24,216 nucleotides of DNA from an uncultured Odoribacter sp. Lineage in GTDB: Bacteria > Bacteroidota > Bacteroidia > Bacteroidales > Marinifilaceae. The DNA is taken from contig CAMRAP010000004.1 of NCBI GenBank assembly GCA_947039985.1, forward strand, positions 1 through 24,216, written 5' to 3'. The notes under the pieces are model-generated. The model did not search any database and had not been told where the DNA came from. It was given only the letters and a program-made list of their open reading frames with translations. Position 1 is the stretch's first letter, and each line of letters starts with the position of its first letter. The translations under genes were made by a program, and so were the position numbers. Shown here in pieces: positions 22,410-24,216 of the stretch.

Positions 22410-23132
22410 ATGAAAAGAACATTACCTTATATATTATCTGTCAGTTTGTTTGCATACTTAATAATTGTGCTTACCTTTGTGTCGACAAAATTGGAGGGTG
22501 TGAAATGTGGAGATTTGCAGGTTGTTGTTGACAATTCAAACGAAAATGCGTTTATTGCTGAAGATGATATCTTCAAAACAATAAAAGGTCATTATGGCGA
22601 TTTGAAAGATATGAGCATTGTTCATTTAGATAAGGACAGTATGGAAAATGTCTTAGTCGGGAATCCGATGATAAAGTCAGCTCAGGTTTACTACAGTTTA
22701 GATGGTTGTTTCCATGTAGAGATCACACAACGAAAGCCTGTACTGAGAGTTATGTCAGGCGAGGGATATTATGTGGACGATACAGGAAAGATAATGCCAT
22801 TATCTAGAAAATATACATCACGTGTAGTGGTAGTTACTGGAAATATGTCTAAAGAATTTGTTTGTAGCAAATTATATCCTTTTGTAATGAATTTAAGGGA
22901 AGATGAACTTTGGGATGCACTAATCGAGCAGATTGTCGTCTCAAATGATGAGGTTAGTTTAATTCCTAAAGTTGGAAACTTTCGAATTCTTGTAGGTAAG
23001 TTGGAGGGAGTTGATAAAAAAATGGAAAATTTACGTTTATTCCTTAGAGAAGGTATCGCTTTGAAGGGTTGGAACGTATATAAAGAGATCAATCTGAAAT
23101 TTGAAAATCAGATTGTTTGTGTAAAACGATAG
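22410..23132 (+). CDS. ftsQ: Cell division protein FtsQ
   Basis: A 240-residue bitopic divisome protein. There is a short basic cytoplasmic start (MKRT), one membrane helix (about residues 5-27), and a POTRA-like domain with IAEDDIFKTIKGHYG and MENVLVGNPMIKSAQVYYSLDGCFHVEITQRKP. A beta domain follows, with GEGYYVDDTGKIMPLSRKYTSRVVVVTG. The phrase 'NP.IKSA.V' followed by the 'RKPVLRV' turn is the best family marker. The order murC-ftsQ-ftsA supports the assignment. It should bind FtsB/FtsL-type partners in the periplasm. FtsA starts 23 bases after its stop. Confidence 0.92.
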   Translation: MKRTLPYILSVSLFAYLIIVLTFVSTKLEGVKCGDLQVVVDNSNENAFIAEDDIFKTIKGHYGDLKDMSIVHLDKDSMENVLVGNPMIKSAQVYYSLDGCFHVEITQRKPVLRVMSGEGYYVDDTGKIMPLSRKYTSRVVVVTGNMSKEFVCSKLYPFVMNLREDELWDALIEQIVVSNDEVSLIPKVGNFRILVGKLEGVDKKMENLRLFLREGIALKGWNVYKEINLKFENQIVCVKR

Positions 23133-23155
23133 ATATTTAGATAAAAACGCAGATT

Positions 23156-24216
23156 ATGGGATTAACTGCTTCTTTGGATATGGGAGCCGAAAAAATGGTA
23201 ATGGCATTGGGGTCGATAGACTACAATGCATGTCGTTTGATGGGTATAAAGTTTTTTGCTTCACAGGGGATGGAGCGAGGGATGATGAAAGATAAGACTA
23301 AAGTTCGTACTTGTGTTCGCCATCTTTTAACTGAATTAGCAAAAGATAGAGAGATAGAGAATTTGAATATCAGTCTATCTGGAGATGCTGTACAGATGAG
23401 AGAGCATAAAGTAAATATTACTTTATCCAAAAAAGTAGTTGAAGAGGGTGATTTATATCGAGCAGAGCAAGATTGTAGCCATAGATTTGGAGGAGGAGAA
23501 GAGGAGTTGGTGGATATTATACCAGTTGCTTATTCGATTGACCGTGGAGATGTTATAAGTAATCCATTAGGTAAATTTGGGCGTGAATTAGAAGTTGTAT
23601 ATCAGGTATATACAGCTAAATACAGCTATTTGACAGAAGTGCGAGGATTATTTGAGGGGTGTGGAGTTCGAAATATATCTTTTTTTCCTGTAGTATGTGC
23701 TTATAATGAGGCTCTTGATGTAGTAAATGCTCCAGATTTTGCTTTGGTAGATCTTGGTGCAAAGGGCATAAATGTAGTTCTTTTCAGAGATGGAATGTTA
23801 GAGTATGAAGCTTGTTTGCCATTAGGTTGTAATACCATTGATACTGACATTATGCAAGCCTTTGGTGTAAATGCCATTCAGGCAAAAAAAATGAAATATG
23901 AATATGCTCAAGCTTTAAGAACAGCTTGTAAAAATAAAAAGATACAGATACCAGATACAAAATCGACTCTAGAAAGTCGTGACTTGGCAACAGTGGTACA
24001 GAGTCGTGCAGAAGAGTTGCTTGAAGGGGTGGTGTATTTATTGCAAAATTGGGGGTATGATAAGCCTGAAGAGCTAGTATTGCTTACCGGTGGAGGAAGT
24101 AAATTGAAAGATATAGATGTTTTGTTACATTGTTTATCCGCTTATACTGTGGAACGTGCAGTAGCAAAGCGGATTCAAAGCTCTAAAGAAGAGATATTAG
24201 GAACTCCAGAGTATTT
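23156..24216 (+). CDS. ftsA: Cell division protein FtsA, 3' end outside the window
   Basis: The frame is open from ATG 23156 to the window end: 353 codons plus 2 bases without a stop. FtsA is an actin-like ATPase that tethers FtsZ to the membrane. Evidence is the position after ftsQ, PLGCNTIDTDIMQAFGVNAIQAKKMK (typical FtsA 1A/2B block around residues 222-247), and the adenine-site motif LLTGGGSKLKDID (Gly312-Gly314). The two phosphate loops are weak: DMGAEKM (8-14) replaces the usual D-x-G-T/S-x-K, and DLGAKGINVVLF (199-210) replaces D-x-G-x-x-T-T. The 1C domain region (about 70-170) is shorter and divergent. The C-terminal amphipathic membrane helix is not in view, and ftsZ is expected next. 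Confidence 0.9.
   Translation, partial: MGLTASLDMGAEKMVMALGSIDYNACRLMGIKFFASQGMERGMMKDKTKVRTCVRHLLTELAKDREIENLNISLSGDAVQMREHKVNITLSKKVVEEGDLYRAEQDCSHRFGGGEEELVDIIPVAYSIDRGDVISNPLGKFGRELEVVYQVYTAKYSYLTEVRGLFEGCGVRNISFFPVVCAYNEALDVVNAPDFALVDLGAKGINVVLFRDGMLEYEACLPLGCNTIDTDIMQAFGVNAIQAKKMKYEYAQALRTACKNKKIQIPDTKSTLESRDLATVVQSRAEELLEGVVYLLQNWGYDKPEELVLLTGGGSKLKDIDVLLHCLSAYTVERAVAKRIQSSKEEILGTPEY

Noticed and set aside
1..24216. CRISPR arrays, tRNA or rRNA genes, insertion sequences, prophage or toxin-antitoxin genes.
   Set aside because: No spaced repeats, cloverleaf sequences, transposase-like frames or attachment duplications were seen on either strand. Apart from the adapter end, this is ordinary core chromosome.

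Overview
The window is AT-rich chromosomal DNA from a member of the Bacteroidota, most likely order Bacteroidales. The evidence is a Porin_10-type putative porin, a Bacteroidota-type FtsL-like protein, an FtsI with a PASTA tail, a MraY with a long extra loop, TAnnTTTG-type promoter elements, few Shine-Dalgarno sequences, and the dcw gene order. I cannot name the genus. The first 47 bases are not genomic: they match an Illumina TruSeq dual-index adapter, including an 8-base index, left on the contig end.

Left part (48-5567): a 3'-truncated exbB-like proton-channel gene (-); a small lipoprotein with a CxxC thioredoxin-like motif (+); a conserved-looking protein of unknown function (-); and a two-gene minus-strand unit, putative porin followed by mltF, joined by a 1-nt stop/start overlap. 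A strong hairpin ends this unit. Middle part (5680-9912): glnS and a YitT-family membrane protein gene (+) converge on a bidirectional terminator with a minus-strand set: a Yip1-like membrane protein, smpB and a TlpA-like thioredoxin.

Right part (about 10061-24216): the division and cell wall (dcw) cluster, all on the plus strand: mraZ, rsmH, ftsL-like, ftsI, murE, mraY, murD, ftsW, murG, murC, ftsQ and ftsA, which is cut by the window end. MurE, MurD and MurC add peptide-stem residues, MraY and MurG build lipid I and lipid II, and FtsW and FtsI polymerise and cross-link septal peptidoglycan. FtsQ and FtsL are divisome scaffold proteins, and FtsA should anchor FtsZ at the membrane. murF and ddl are absent from the cluster. 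Three perfect AAAGTGG boxes in 10-bp phase precede mraZ and are the expected MraZ operator.

The best lead for undescribed biology is the end of ftsW (19651-19739). A G7 run is followed by CTT TGA, closely resembling the +1 programmed frameshift site of prfB (release factor 2). A +1 shift adds 25 residues of acidic then Arg/Gly-rich sequence. This reading also largely explains why the ftsW-murG gap is the only long one in the cluster. A G-run length error or length variation is the main alternative. Second leads are an FtsA whose two phosphate-loop motifs look degenerate and a MraZ with Cys in place of the conserved Gly of its first DxxxR motif.
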